Of a DNA stretch of 64,000 bases, positions 63,660 to 64,000 are shown one piece after another (position 1 is the first letter of the stretch; each line of letters begins with the position of its first letter). A model generated the notes under the pieces. It saw only the letters and a program-made list of their open reading frames with translations, did not search any database and was not told the origin of the DNA. Origin of the DNA: Aquilaria yunnanensis (Eukaryota > Streptophyta > Magnoliopsida > Malvales > Thymelaeaceae); contig CM077595.1 in NCBI GenBank assembly GCA_039654915.1, positions 86,965,501 through 87,029,500 on the forward strand. The letters are read 5' to 3'. A program made the position numbers and the translations under genes.

Positions 63660-64000
63660 TACCTGTTTTTTTTATTGGTTTCAGGAACCAGTACAAGCTC
63701 ATAATTTAATTCAATTGTCATAGCCAACCTGATCTCTTCCAAAATTATATTTTATTTAAAATTTAGGCACAATTTAACCATCATTGCAAAGAACAAGTAA
63801 CAATTGCTAGATAATAACTTTGCAGGTAGATTCTTTGACCGCCTTTTTTGTTGCTAACTCTCATAACATTATTTTGCTAGCCATCATCATGGCCTTCAGA
63901 AGAACTTAGTACGCAAAAAACGTAGTATGCCAAATTGGTAGTGGGTTCTGAATCACAAGTTGATCCACAAAAGATTTCTGGGTTTTGCTTTCTGTCTGCT
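63660..64000. other. window end, no supported feature
   Basis: If 63417-63659 is an exon, this interval would be intron. Reading further into the neighbouring sequence is needed to see the rest of that gene. Confidence 0.25.

Overview
This is a 64 kb piece of plant nuclear DNA, almost certainly from a dicot. The evidence is spliced genes with GT-AG introns, plant-specific families (BSK pseudokinase, chloroplast bestrophin-like channel, F-box/kelch protein, plant class-3 lipase), AT-rich intergenic DNA, and several plant transposon superfamilies. I cannot name the species.

Host genes occupy roughly the first half. From left to right: a ten-exon BSK3/BSK5-type brassinosteroid-signalling kinase (2099-5779, +); a two-exon gene for a 78-residue plant protein of unknown function (11721-13539, +); a four-exon chloroplast bestrophin-like (VCCN-type) channel (16598-18495, +); a broken ankyrin/integrin-linked-kinase-like gene (about 19990-22761, -); a two-exon F-box/kelch gene of the SKIP4 type (24295-25610, -); a five-exon calmodulin-binding/class-3 lipase-like gene (28798-30694, +); and an unassigned 146-codon ORF (32733-33173, +). 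The lipase gene and its 3' flank have a second, rearranged copy at 33386-35655. These genes do not form a pathway or operon. The channel and SKIP4-like pair recalls the order of their Arabidopsis relatives on chromosome 3, so part of this block may be ancestral.

The rest is mostly transposons, many of which can be bounded by terminal repeats plus target-site duplications (TSDs). They are: a hAT element (6590-9927, TSD GTTATTCA) nested in an older terminal-inverted-repeat element (6496-10950); a Mutator-type MITE (14350-15115); a hAT MITE (35822-36533); a Pack-MULE-like element with an ANTH-like gene fragment (36895-38434); a CACTA element (39283-41628) split by a solo LTR (39393-41354); a second CACTA element (42771-43697); a 5'-truncated L1-type LINE (45302-50301) split by another solo LTR (47391-50126); a 6.7 kb MULE with about 200-bp inverted repeats and a perfect 9-bp TSD (51481-58156); and a further MULE-like element (59816-61456).

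Two items deserve most attention. First, the 3.3 kb hAT element holds, on the minus strand, a seven-exon reading frame of 99 codons whose splice phases all agree, next to a BED zinc-finger exon. This could be a transduplicated or element-borne small gene of unknown family. Second, the large MULE carries, besides a decayed mudrA-type transposase (PB1-like, DDE, SWIM and zinc-knuckle regions), a second and convergent gene encoding a GRF-type zinc finger, coiled coil and C-terminal membrane segment. Both MULE genes now contain stop codons.

The last 6 kb (58.2-64.0 kb) has no convincing complete gene. A short exon-like ORF at 63417-63659 (-) may be the last exon of a gene that continues beyond the window.
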